Assembly: GCA_020722945.1 (NCBI GenBank)
Contig: DYJV01000036.1
Location: 1 to 23,584 of the forward strand
DNA from: Candidatus Methylomirabilis sp.
Lineage (GTDB): Bacteria; DYJV01
Direction: 5' to 3'
Length of the DNA stretch: 23,584 bases
The number at the start of each line of letters is the position of its first letter. Position 1 is the stretch's first letter. The position numbers and the translations under genes were made by a program. The notes under the pieces are model-generated. The model saw nothing but the letters and a program-made list of their open reading frames with translations, made no database searches and was not told the DNA's origin. This document shows, in pieces, positions 16,607-23,584 of this stretch.

Positions 16607-18253
16607 TTAATAATTTTTTATAAAATGGTCATAAAGTCCAAAAGGGTCATCTATTTTTGAAATAAATTGCTCCAAACCCTTACTGTATATGAGGAAAGAA
16701 TCTGTCTGAGCATAACCAAAACCTCCATGACAAGACATCTGATTCTCAAAATTTATTAAATTGCCATCGAAGAATTCTGAAATTATTATAATATCTCCAG
16801 TATCTGGAGTATTAATAAAATTTTCAATATCGAGAAGAAGTTGTTTACTATCAGAAAAATCATCTTGAAGAACACCATCTTTCACTTTTCCACCCTTTAA
16901 CCTGACAAGACTCTCTTTAAAAAGAATTATTACATCATCGTTATCTTTCATAAGAAGACACTTTATCCCAGAATGAGATAGTAGATTTTCAATAAGAAGC
17001 GGATATTTTTCAATAATTTGGCTAATATTCATTTTATTCTTAAATCTGTTGATATACAAATTAGCCACTGGACCAAAAGGTATTATATTTATATCTTTGA
17101 CAATAAACTCTTCTGACAACTCCCTTTTTTTTAGATAAGGTGAGATAAATTTTGAAAATGTGTAAGGGATCGCTCTCTCTTTTGAGAGGGTCATAAGTTT
17201 CTTCTGGATAGTATGCTCTTTCCATGATGAATGTCGATTCAATATCATGTTTCTATAAGAAGCTATCTCGTCACAATATTTCAAAATAATATCTTTTATT
17301 TCACAATTGAAAAGATTTGAAAATGGTTTAGATTTGGCTGATCCATGGTCAGATAGTATAAAAAAATCGTATTTTTTCAATTTAGAATCTTCAGCAAACT
17401 GAAAAATTTTATAAATTGAATTATCAATAAGTTTTAAGACACTGAGACTGCTTTGTGAAGTGGGTCCTCTTTGATGTGCCATTTCATCATAAGTATAAAA
17501 TGTAACATAAATTTTTGGCGTCCCACATAGAATCTCAAAGCATACCCCATTTGTGATATATTCGTTGATTATTACATTGTTAAAAAGCCTTACGAATGGG
17601 AAAAATATAAAATTTCGCTGTTGGATACTATTGAAAAAATAGTATATATCATCATATAATTCAAGGAACAACTCCTTTAATATCCAATACATTATCCCAA
17701 TAATATTAAAGAAGTTTAAAAAAATTATAAGAAATATTTTGAGACCTGATACTCTTTGAGACAACTGAGATGTAAGTATCCTGCTCATAGTTAGATATGA
17801 TCTATCCGCATCACCACTAAAAAAATTAAGATAAGATACTCCACCTTTAAGTATACCCTTGCAATCTCTATCTTTTAACTCTTGCTCTATCTTCTGAGAG
17901 GTTTCAGGATTTTTAAATGAGTAAAATTTACCCATCTCTTTATCAAACCACCTGAAACCTGGTATTTTTTTGGTATCTCCATACATTAAAGATTTTTGGA
18001 AAGATGGTGTATTTGAAGGTAGTGGAGAGTAAAGTTTTTTACTCTCATAACCTTTTGAGATAATATATTTTTTTATTTTTGGAAGATAACCTTTTTTAAG
18101 AGCAAGTTGCATATTATCATAAGATAGACCATCGAGTTGGATAATAATAAATCCTTTTTGGGTAACCGTGCTGACTGAAAAATTGAGAAACTTTCTTATC
18201 AGAGATAATTTTACTTTTTTAAGATAAAATAAGATTTTTTTTAAGATTTTCAT
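16607..18253 (-). CDS. Membrane-associated alkaline phosphatase superfamily protein
   Basis: 548 residues. Metal-site motifs of the alkaline phosphatase/phosphodiesterase superfamily can be traced: Asp41 in IIIQLDGL, a probable nucleophile Thr82 in SNTPS, Asp256 and His260 in YDEMAH, Asp302-His303 in LSDHG, and a final His in CHGGFG near residue 515. Two further segments, GDTKKIPGFRWFDKE (92-106) and NFFSGDADRSYLTMS (143-157), recall a widespread uncharacterised phosphatase family that also carries membrane segments. Here a strongly hydrophobic stretch (about 170-200) interrupts the catalytic domain after the second segment. It likely cleaves a phosphoester or phosphodiester, but substrate and topology are unknown. 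It follows rpoD by 45 bases, has no good Shine-Dalgarno, and precedes uvrA by 64 bases. Confidence 0.75.
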   Translation of the reverse strand: MKILKKILFYLKKVKLSLIRKFLNFSVSTVTQKGFIIIQLDGLSYDNMQLALKKGYLPKIKKYIISKGYESKKLYSPLPSNTPSFQKSLMYGDTKKIPGFRWFDKEMGKFYSFKNPETSQKIEQELKDRDCKGILKGGVSYLNFFSGDADRSYLTMSRILTSQLSQRVSGLKIFLIIFLNFFNIIGIMYWILKELFLELYDDIYYFFNSIQQRNFIFFPFVRLFNNVIINEYITNGVCFEILCGTPKIYVTFYTYDEMAHQRGPTSQSSLSVLKLIDNSIYKIFQFAEDSKLKKYDFFILSDHGSAKSKPFSNLFNCEIKDIILKYCDEIASYRNMILNRHSSWKEHTIQKKLMTLSKERAIPYTFSKFISPYLKKRELSEEFIVKDINIIPFGPVANLYINRFKNKMNISQIIEKYPLLIENLLSHSGIKCLLMKDNDDVIILFKESLVRLKGGKVKDGVLQDDFSDSKQLLLDIENFINTPDTGDIIIISEFFDGNLINFENQMSCHGGFGYAQTDSFLIYSKGLEQFISKIDDPFGLYDHFIKNY

Positions 18254-18262
18254 GAAAAGTCA

Positions 18263-18293
18263 ATGGGGGTGCAGAAGAGGTTCACACCCCCAT
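18263..18293. terminator. Hairpin between rpoD and the phosphatase gene
   Basis: A 9-bp perfect stem, ATGGGGGTG (18263-18271) with CACCCCCAT (18285-18293), and a 13-base loop. It lies immediately after the rpoD stop codon. On the minus strand it is followed by TGACTTTTC, a weak T tract, and ten bases later by the next ATG. On the plus strand it is followed by CTTTTTT. It probably acts as a leaky terminator or mRNA-end stabiliser that lowers expression of the genes after rpoD. Confidence 0.55.
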
Positions 18294-18298
18294 CTTTT

Positions 18299-20116
18299 TT
18301 ATTCGTAGTAAATTTTCAGAAATTTGCTTCTATTCGGATGCCTTAGTTTGCGGAGAGCTTTTGCCTCTATCTGTCTTATCCTCTCCCTTGTAACATTAAA
18401 ATCTTTACCAACTTCCTCTAATGTATGATCATACTTTTCACCAATTCCAAATCTCATCCTCAAAACTCTCTCCTCACGGGATGTGAGAGTTTTGAATATC
18501 TTTTCCGTTGTTTCTGCTAATGCAAGATTTATAACAGCAGATGATGGGCTCACAACACGCTTATCTTCTATAAAATCACCAAGCATACTATCTTCATCCT
18601 CACCTATCGGAGTATCGAGTGATACTGGCTCTTTTGATATTTTAAGGACTTTCCTTACTTTTTCAACAGGTAGATCCATTTTGTCAGCAATCTCTTCAGC
18701 CGATGGCTCCCTTCCAAGCTCTTGAACAAGATTTTTTGATGTTCTGATTAGTTTGTTGATAGTTTCAATCATATGAACAGGGATTCTGATAGTCCTTGCC
18801 TGATCAGCAATTGCTCTTGTAATTGCCTGCCTTATCCACCATGTGGCATAAGTGCTAAATTTGTAGCCACGCTGGTATTCAAATTTATCAACAGCCTTCA
18901 TTAAGCCTATATTTCCCTCTTGAACCAAATCTAAAAATTGCAAACCTCTATTGGCATACTTTTTAGCAATACTTACAACCAATCTGAGATTAGCCTTTAC
19001 AAGTTCATTTTTGGAGTATTCAGCTTTTATTTTATTCTCCTCTATCTGATAATAAACACTTTTAAACTCTTTTATTGTATAACCTGTAAGATTCTCTATC
19101 TCACTCATTCTCTCTGTATTTCTCTTTAATTTCTTTGCAAGATTTTGAATATTACGGACTCCAATATTAGATTTATCATATTTCATAGCAACTTTTTCAT
19201 CATTTATTACATCTTCTATTTCTTTCTCAATTCCGGGTAGTAATTTTTGGAACTCAATATAATCTCTTTCAATTTTGTTGCACTCATTTACCAACTCTTT
19301 GAAACGGTCTATTATTGATGAAAGCTGTTTATTTTTTAGATTTATAGATTTGATAAGTTCTATTATTCTATTTTTATTCTCTGCAATAATCTTATTTAAT
19401 TTTTGCTGTTCACTACTTTTAATTTTCTCACTACTTTTTAATCTTAAACTGATTTGGTCATTATCATTTTTTAATACTCTTATATCTTTAATTATATCAA
19501 GTATTCTGACTGTTTGTAATTTCTCCTCTTCAGAGACAAAATCGTAAATATCATCATCCTCTTCAAACTGGTAATTTTCAAGCTCCTCCTCTATATCTCT
19601 GGTAACATCTCTTATCCCTATTTTTCTTGATTCAATAAGCTCTTCAAGACCTAATACTTGTTCAATGGTTATAGGTGATTGTATAATTTTAGAAAGTATA
19701 AGCTTTTCATACTTTTCTATATCTTTTGCAATTTCAATCTCCTCCTCTTTTGACATAAGTGATATTTGCCCCATCTCTTTGAGGTATATCCTAATAGGAT
19801 CGGCTGTTCTATGATTTTCATCATCAACTATAACTTTTTCTTCGAGATGAACTTCATCTTCAGGAGCATTTATCTCAGGGTTCTCTTCAAGTATTCTCTT
19901 TGATATTTTGATCTTTTTCATCTTGCCATTGATAATTTCGATGTCAAGCTCCTCCATCAAATCGATTATATCCTCTATCTGTTCAGGAGTTATTATCTCT
20001 GGCAAAGAGTTATTAAGCTCTTCGTATGTGATAAAGCCTTTCTCTTTACCATATCCGACTAATTGCTTTATCTCTTTGAATTTCCTAACGTCTATCCCTT
20101 TAGTAGCAAACTCCAT
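18299..20116 (-). CDS. rpoD: RNA polymerase primary sigma factor RpoD (sigma-70)
   Basis: 605 residues, a full primary sigma factor. Region 1.1 is at the N-terminus ([16 protein letters not shown]) and region 1.2 contains [22 protein letters not shown] long acidic/Lys-rich non-conserved region follows (about 145-370). Region 2 runs from [20 protein letters not shown] through [19 protein letters not shown] to the -10-recognition helix [15 protein letters not shown]. Region 3 and region 4.2 ([20 protein letters not shown]) end in the usual [10 protein letters not shown] tail. It directs transcription of housekeeping genes. The ATG has an AGGGGG site and follows dnaG by 14 bases, the conserved dnaG-rpoD pairing; rpsU is not in the window. 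Confidence 0.97.
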   Translation of the reverse strand: MEFATKGIDVRKFKEIKQLVGYGKEKGFITYEELNNSLPEIITPEQIEDIIDLMEELDIEIINGKMKKIKISKRILEENPEINAPEDEVHLEEKVIVDDENHRTADPIRIYLKEMGQISLMSKEEEIEIAKDIEKYEKLILSKIIQSPITIEQVLGLEELIESRKIGIRDVTRDIEEELENYQFEEDDDIYDFVSEEEKLQTVRILDIIKDIRVLKNDNDQISLRLKSSEKIKSSEQQKLNKIIAENKNRIIELIKSINLKNKQLSSIIDRFKELVNECNKIERDYIEFQKLLPGIEKEIEDVINDEKVAMKYDKSNIGVRNIQNLAKKLKRNTERMSEIENLTGYTIKEFKSVYYQIEENKIKAEYSKNELVKANLRLVVSIAKKYANRGLQFLDLVQEGNIGLMKAVDKFEYQRGYKFSTYATWWIRQAITRAIADQARTIRIPVHMIETINKLIRTSKNLVQELGREPSAEEIADKMDLPVEKVRKVLKISKEPVSLDTPIGEDEDSMLGDFIEDKRVVSPSSAVINLALAETTEKIFKTLTSREERVLRMRFGIGEKYDHTLEEVGKDFNVTRERIRQIEAKALRKLRHPNRSKFLKIYYE

Positions 20117-20130
20117 AATGGAATTCCCCC

Positions 20131-21843
20131 TTATTTTAAAATTTTTAGCTGTTCTACAATTCTATTTTGCTCTTCTATTAAACTCTTTATCATTTCTTGA
20201 TTATTCTCTCTCTCCTCTTTCTTTATATTAGCAGTCAACTCTTTAAATCTACTCTTTAAGGCTCTCTCCTTTAATTGATGATTAAGCTCTTTAAAAAATT
20301 TATCTTTCTCTTCGCTACTCTCAAAAGAGTGCTCTCTCAATGCAAGTTCCCTTATATGTTCTCTCTGCTGTTCATCAAAAGAATCATCATCAAGAATATC
20401 ATTGAGATTGATATCTGCCATAAGCTTTTCAAAGATTAATAAAAAATTTCTGTTTGTTATAAAATTACTCTCAACCTTACTAATATAATCAGTATTATTT
20501 AAAAGAAAAGATGTAATTTGATCTTCAATATCAAGATTTTTCTCTTTAGAGGTAATAGACACCCCCCTCTTGGTAAAACTTTGCGAGTATTTCAAGAGAG
20601 ATGATTTGACCTCTCTCTCGTCAAGAGTAAGTATATCAGCAATACCTTTAATAAAATAATCTTTATAGAGAGGATTATCTATCTTGGAGAAAATCTTTTT
20701 CAATCTTTCCATTAATTTAATTTTATTTTCTATTTTTTTCAAGTCAATACTATTAGAGATAATAATTTTTAAGAACATCACAAGATCGTAAGATTTACTG
20801 ATAAATTCTATACAATCCTCTTTGCCCATCTCCCTTACAAAATCATCTGGGTCCTTTTTGTCAGGGAGTTTTACTGCTTTTGGATTGAGATCACTGTTAA
20901 TTGCAGTTATCAAACCTCTAATAGCAGCTTTTACTCCAGCATCATCTCCATCATATAAAAAAACTATGTTGTTTGTGAACCTTAAAATTAACTTGAGCTG
21001 CTGCTCTGTAAACGCAGTTCCGAGTGTTGCAACAGAATTTTTGATACCATGAGAGTAAAGGGATATCATATCCATATAACCTTCAACTATAAAAACCTTG
21101 TCATCTCTCTTTATATCATCCTTATTCTCAAATAATCCGTATAAATTTGAACCTTTATGATAAACAGATGTTTCAGGAGAGTTAAGATATTTAGGGTTAT
21201 CTTCTCCAAGTGTCCTCCCACCAAATGCTATCACTTCACCTCTTATATTTAAAATAGGGAAGATAATTCTATTTCTAAAATAGTCGTAAAAATCACTCTT
21301 CCTCTTTACTATCCCTAACTTCTCTGCTAACTCCAAATTTATTCCCCTTTTTTCCAGCTCATTTGAGATAAAATAGTAGCTGTCAGGGGCATAACCGATA
21401 AAAAACTTAAATATTATCTCTTTCGAAATACCTCTATTTTGAAGAAAATTTTTTATAATAGGGATATTTAGGTTGTTAAGTAAGTTTGTATGGTATATCT
21501 CCATTACTAACTTAGTAGTAGTAAAATACTCCTCTAAACTATCTTGATATTTAAAGTTGATTTTGATGTTATAATCTTTGGCAAGCTTTATCCCAGCATT
21601 TGGATAGCTCAAACCTTCTATTTTACTTATAAATTTTATTACATCACCACCCTCTCCACATCCAAAACAATGAAATATCTGCTTCTGAGGACTGACAACA
21701 AAAGATGGTGTTTTTTCATGGTGGAATGGACATAATCCTTTATAGTTGTCACCATACTTTTTTATAGTTAGATATTTTGAGATAACATCTACAATGTCTA
21801 CTCTACTCCTTAGCTGTTCAAATGATATATCTGCATTTTTCAT
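20131..21843 (-). CDS. dnaG: DNA primase DnaG
   Basis: 570 residues (E. coli 581). It makes RNA primers at the replication fork. The CHC2 zinc-binding domain has Cys38-x2-His41-x17-Cys59-x2-Cys62, in the context [11 protein letters not shown] and [10 protein letters not shown]. The catalytic core contains FRNRIIFPI and AFGGR. The TOPRIM motifs are VEGYMD (Glu254) and LYDGDDAG (Asp298 and Asp300), which bind the catalytic metals. The C-terminal 150 residues are helical and charged, as expected for the helicase-interaction domain, but are poorly conserved. It leads the dnaG-rpoD operon. An 81-base 5' untranslated leader is implied by the promoter upstream. Confidence 0.96.
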   Translation of the reverse strand: MKNADISFEQLRSRVDIVDVISKYLTIKKYGDNYKGLCPFHHEKTPSFVVSPQKQIFHCFGCGEGGDVIKFISKIEGLSYPNAGIKLAKDYNIKINFKYQDSLEEYFTTTKLVMEIYHTNLLNNLNIPIIKNFLQNRGISKEIIFKFFIGYAPDSYYFISNELEKRGINLELAEKLGIVKRKSDFYDYFRNRIIFPILNIRGEVIAFGGRTLGEDNPKYLNSPETSVYHKGSNLYGLFENKDDIKRDDKVFIVEGYMDMISLYSHGIKNSVATLGTAFTEQQLKLILRFTNNIVFLYDGDDAGVKAAIRGLITAINSDLNPKAVKLPDKKDPDDFVREMGKEDCIEFISKSYDLVMFLKIIISNSIDLKKIENKIKLMERLKKIFSKIDNPLYKDYFIKGIADILTLDEREVKSSLLKYSQSFTKRGVSITSKEKNLDIEDQITSFLLNNTDYISKVESNFITNRNFLLIFEKLMADINLNDILDDDSFDEQQREHIRELALREHSFESSEEKDKFFKELNHQLKERALKSRFKELTANIKKEERENNQEMIKSLIEEQNRIVEQLKILK

Positions 21844-21930
21844 TTAAGTTGTTGACCTTGAATAATTATTGATTAATATACAAAATAATATCATAAAAAA
21901 TCCATAAAAAAGGTTATTGTGAAAATAATT

Positions 21931-21960
21931 ATTATAATTCAACAAGATATTTGTCTTCAA
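21931..21960 (-). promoter_or_regulatory. Sigma-70 promoter for the dnaG-rpoD operon
   Basis: On the minus strand, TTGAAG (21955-21960) is followed after 18 bases by a perfect TATAAT (21931-21936). It lies in the 198-bp gap between leuC and dnaG and points at dnaG. The rest of that gap holds weak AT-rich inverted repeats: TTTGTCT with AGACAAA at about 21950-21986, and CTAAT with ATTAG at about 21993-22007. They could end the leuC transcript, but neither has a good T tract. Confidence 0.5.
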
Positions 21961-22041
21961 TATAAAATTAAAATTTTTTAGACAAATCTCCCCTAATCTA
22001 AAATTAGAGTAGTAGTAAATTAAATTCTACTAAATAATAAT

Positions 22042-23301
22042 TTAAACTATTTCTTCTGGATGGGTAATTCTTCCGGTAATAGCTGATGCAGCTGCAACTG
22101 CCGGATTAGAAAGAAAAACCTCACTTTGAGGATCACCCATTCTACCTACAAAATTTCTATTGCTGGTAGCAAGAGCCTTCTCCCCTTTGGCAAGGATTCC
22201 CATATGCCCTCCAAGACATGGACCACATGTAGGTGTGCTGACCGCAGCACCAGCATCTACAAATATATCAAGAAGCCCCTCTTTTAAGGCATCTTTATAA
22301 ATCTGCTGTGTTGCGGGAATAATGATTGTTCGGAGATATTTTTTTACTTTTTTACCTTTCAATATAGATGCAGCTACTCTTAAATCCTCTAATCTTCCAT
22401 TTGTGCAGGAGCCGATAAATACTTGGTCCAACAATATATCTTTTAGTTCAGAAACATTTTTTGTATTTTCCGGAAGATGCGGACATGCAACTTGAGGTTC
22501 AAGAGTGGTAACATTTATATCAATAGTTTGACAGTATGAAGCATCAGGATCACTTTTAAAAAATTTATAATCCCTCTTAGCTCTCCCCTTTACATATATC
22601 TCTGTAATAGTATCAGGCTCTATAATCCCTGTTTTAGCACCTGCTTCTATCGCCATATTGCACATTGTCAACCTTGAAAACATAGGAAGAGCCTTGATTA
22701 CTTCCCCTGTAAACTCCATTACTTTGTAAAGAGCTCCATCAACACCTATTTTACCTATTGTGTAAAGTATAATGTCTTTCCCATCAACCCATTTTTGGAG
22801 GTTACCTGAATAGACAAACTTGATAGTTTCAGGAATTTTAAACCATGCTTTACCTGAGATCATTGCTGCTGCAAAATCAGTGCTTCCCACACCTGTTGCA
22901 AAAGCACCAAGGGCACCATAAGTGCATGTATGACTATCAGCTCCTATAACAATATCACCGGGAACAACTATACCCTGTTCAGGAAGGAGTGCATGCTCAA
23001 CACCTACTTCACCAACTTCAAAAAAATATTTAAGGTCATACTTTTTTGCAAAATCTCTTAATACCTTTACCTGATTTGCAGAGTTTATATCTTTGTTGGG
23101 AGTAAAATGATCAGGAACAAGAACAATTCTATCTTTATACTTAGGAGAGTTTTTATAAAGATCTTCAAATTTATTTATGGCAATAGGTGCAGTAACATCG
23201 TTAGCTAATGCAATATCCACTTCAACTTCTACAAATTCACCAGGAATTACGGCTCTTCCTAATCTTTCAGAAAAAATTTTTTCAGTTATTGTAAAACCCA
23301 T
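22042..23301 (-). CDS. leuC: 3-isopropylmalate dehydratase large subunit (LeuC, HacA-like type)
   Basis: 419 residues, the length of the short LeuC/HacA-like class rather than the longer enterobacterial LeuC (about 466). It isomerises 2- to 3-isopropylmalate in leucine synthesis together with a LeuD small subunit. The [4Fe-4S] ligands are visible as Cys299 in GSCTNG and Cys359/Cys362 in TCGPCLGGH. Substrate and family motifs include VPDHF (62-66) and GADSHTCTYGALGAFATGVGSTD (120-142). The C-terminus reads NRNFVGRMGDP. The ATG has a strong GGAGGA site (23307-23312). No leuD follows; the next gene is dnaG. Members of this class can also act as homoaconitase or in related pathways, so the leucine assignment is likely but not certain. 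Confidence 0.88.
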   Translation of the reverse strand: MGFTITEKIFSERLGRAVIPGEFVEVEVDIALANDVTAPIAINKFEDLYKNSPKYKDRIVLVPDHFTPNKDINSANQVKVLRDFAKKYDLKYFFEVGEVGVEHALLPEQGIVVPGDIVIGADSHTCTYGALGAFATGVGSTDFAAAMISGKAWFKIPETIKFVYSGNLQKWVDGKDIILYTIGKIGVDGALYKVMEFTGEVIKALPMFSRLTMCNMAIEAGAKTGIIEPDTITEIYVKGRAKRDYKFFKSDPDASYCQTIDINVTTLEPQVACPHLPENTKNVSELKDILLDQVFIGSCTNGRLEDLRVAASILKGKKVKKYLRTIIIPATQQIYKDALKEGLLDIFVDAGAAVSTPTCGPCLGGHMGILAKGEKALATSNRNFVGRMGDPQSEVFLSNPAVAAASAITGRITHPEEIV

Positions 23302-23399
23302 TTATATCCTCCATTTATAATCGTAATATTACAGAATTAAAAATTTATGAATAAATATTACATTTTAGCTTTTTTATGAAGTTGCTTTACTAACGCTCC

Positions 23400-23428
23400 T
23401 TGCAATTACACATGAAAAAGTAGATAAT
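23400..23428 (+). promoter_or_regulatory. Candidate promoter for a plus-strand gene beyond the window
   Basis: TTGCAA (23400-23405), a 17-base spacer and GATAAT (23423-23428), matching 4 of 6 and 5 of 6 consensus bases at ideal spacing. Transcription would start near 23435 and run into the T-box-like element at the right edge. An overlapping hairpin GAAAAAG/CTTTTTC spans the -10 region. Confidence 0.4.
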
Positions 23429-23456
23429 AATCTTTTTCTCTTTCCCTTTGTTTTAG

Positions 23457-23584
23457 CTCTCCTTCAATAAAGTAGGAAATTTTTAAAAAACTACAATATC
23501 GTCGGAGAGATTATTCTTTTATTTTTTCCCTCTAACAACTAACAACTATCTTCCATTCCCCTCTACTCTAAGGGGTGGCACCGT
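23457..23584 (+). promoter_or_regulatory. Probable T-box riboswitch leader, cut by the window edge
   Basis: The last bases, 23571-23584, read AGGGGTGGCACCGT. The core GGGTGGCACCG matches the T-box antiterminator consensus GGGUGGNACCG at every fixed position. CCCCT (23558-23562) can pair with AGGGG (23571-23575) across an 8-base loop, giving the upper antiterminator helix directly next to the 7-base bulge UGGCACC that binds the tRNA acceptor end. Upstream, CTCTCC (23457-23462) pairs with GGAGAG (23504-23509) around an internal hairpin GTAG/CTAC, a possible short stem I. The specifier codon cannot be assigned. The regulated gene, and the terminator that should follow, lie outside the window. 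Confidence 0.5.

Noticed and set aside
23532-23548. Tandem CTAACAA repeat
   Set aside because: Only two 7-base copies plus three bases; no array and no sign of a CRISPR or attachment site.
23302-23584. A leucine-specific T-box controlling leuC
   Set aside because: The T-box-like element is on the strand opposite to leuC, and the C in its UGGC bulge does not fit the A73 discriminator of tRNA-Leu.

Overview
The window reads as ordinary bacterial chromosome from an AT-rich, flagellated, Gram-negative (LPS-bearing, two-membrane) bacterium with c-type multiheme cytochromes. The gene content (lipid A, Bam and Lol genes, an eight-heme cytochrome, a flagellin end) and the style of the proteins suggest the Deferribacterota (Deferribacter/Calditerrivibrio-like). 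That placement is inference and was not tested by a search. All 18 complete genes lie on the minus strand. The only plus-strand gene is the last 18 codons of a flagellin at the left edge.

Right to left, in the direction of transcription: (a) 23302-23584 is non-coding. It carries the ribosome binding site of leuC and, on the opposite strand at the very edge, what looks like the antiterminator of a T-box riboswitch serving a gene beyond the window. (b) leuC (isopropylmalate dehydratase large subunit) stands alone. (c) dnaG-rpoD, the core of the classical macromolecular-synthesis operon, has a good promoter in front of dnaG. It is followed by a membrane-associated alkaline-phosphatase-superfamily protein of unknown role and by a short-form uvrA, ending in an intrinsic terminator. 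(d) After a 391-bp AT-rich gap with candidate promoters comes a tightly packed envelope-biogenesis operon: lysS, lolC/E-type permease, a TPR-like plus double cyclic-nucleotide-binding protein, lolD, bamA, skp/ompH, lpxD, fabZ. (e) After a 174-bp gap with a possible promoter come lpxA, a DUF401-type permease, yggT, an eight-heme membrane-anchored cytochrome c and a GT9 (heptosyltransferase-like) glycosyltransferase. The last gene converges on the flagellin gene.

The central block works as a unit. LpxA and LpxD make acylated lipid A precursors and FabZ supplies and competes for the hydroxyacyl-ACP pool. BamA inserts outer-membrane proteins, Skp chaperones them, LolC/E-LolD releases lipoproteins, and the GT9 enzyme may extend LPS or another glycan. 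The least expected parts are the possible T-box in a Gram-negative, the cyclic-nucleotide sensor between the two lol genes, the UvrA with a contracted insertion domain, and the intrinsic hairpin that is also the last codons of the GT9 gene. No rRNA, tRNA, insertion sequence, phage or CRISPR was seen.
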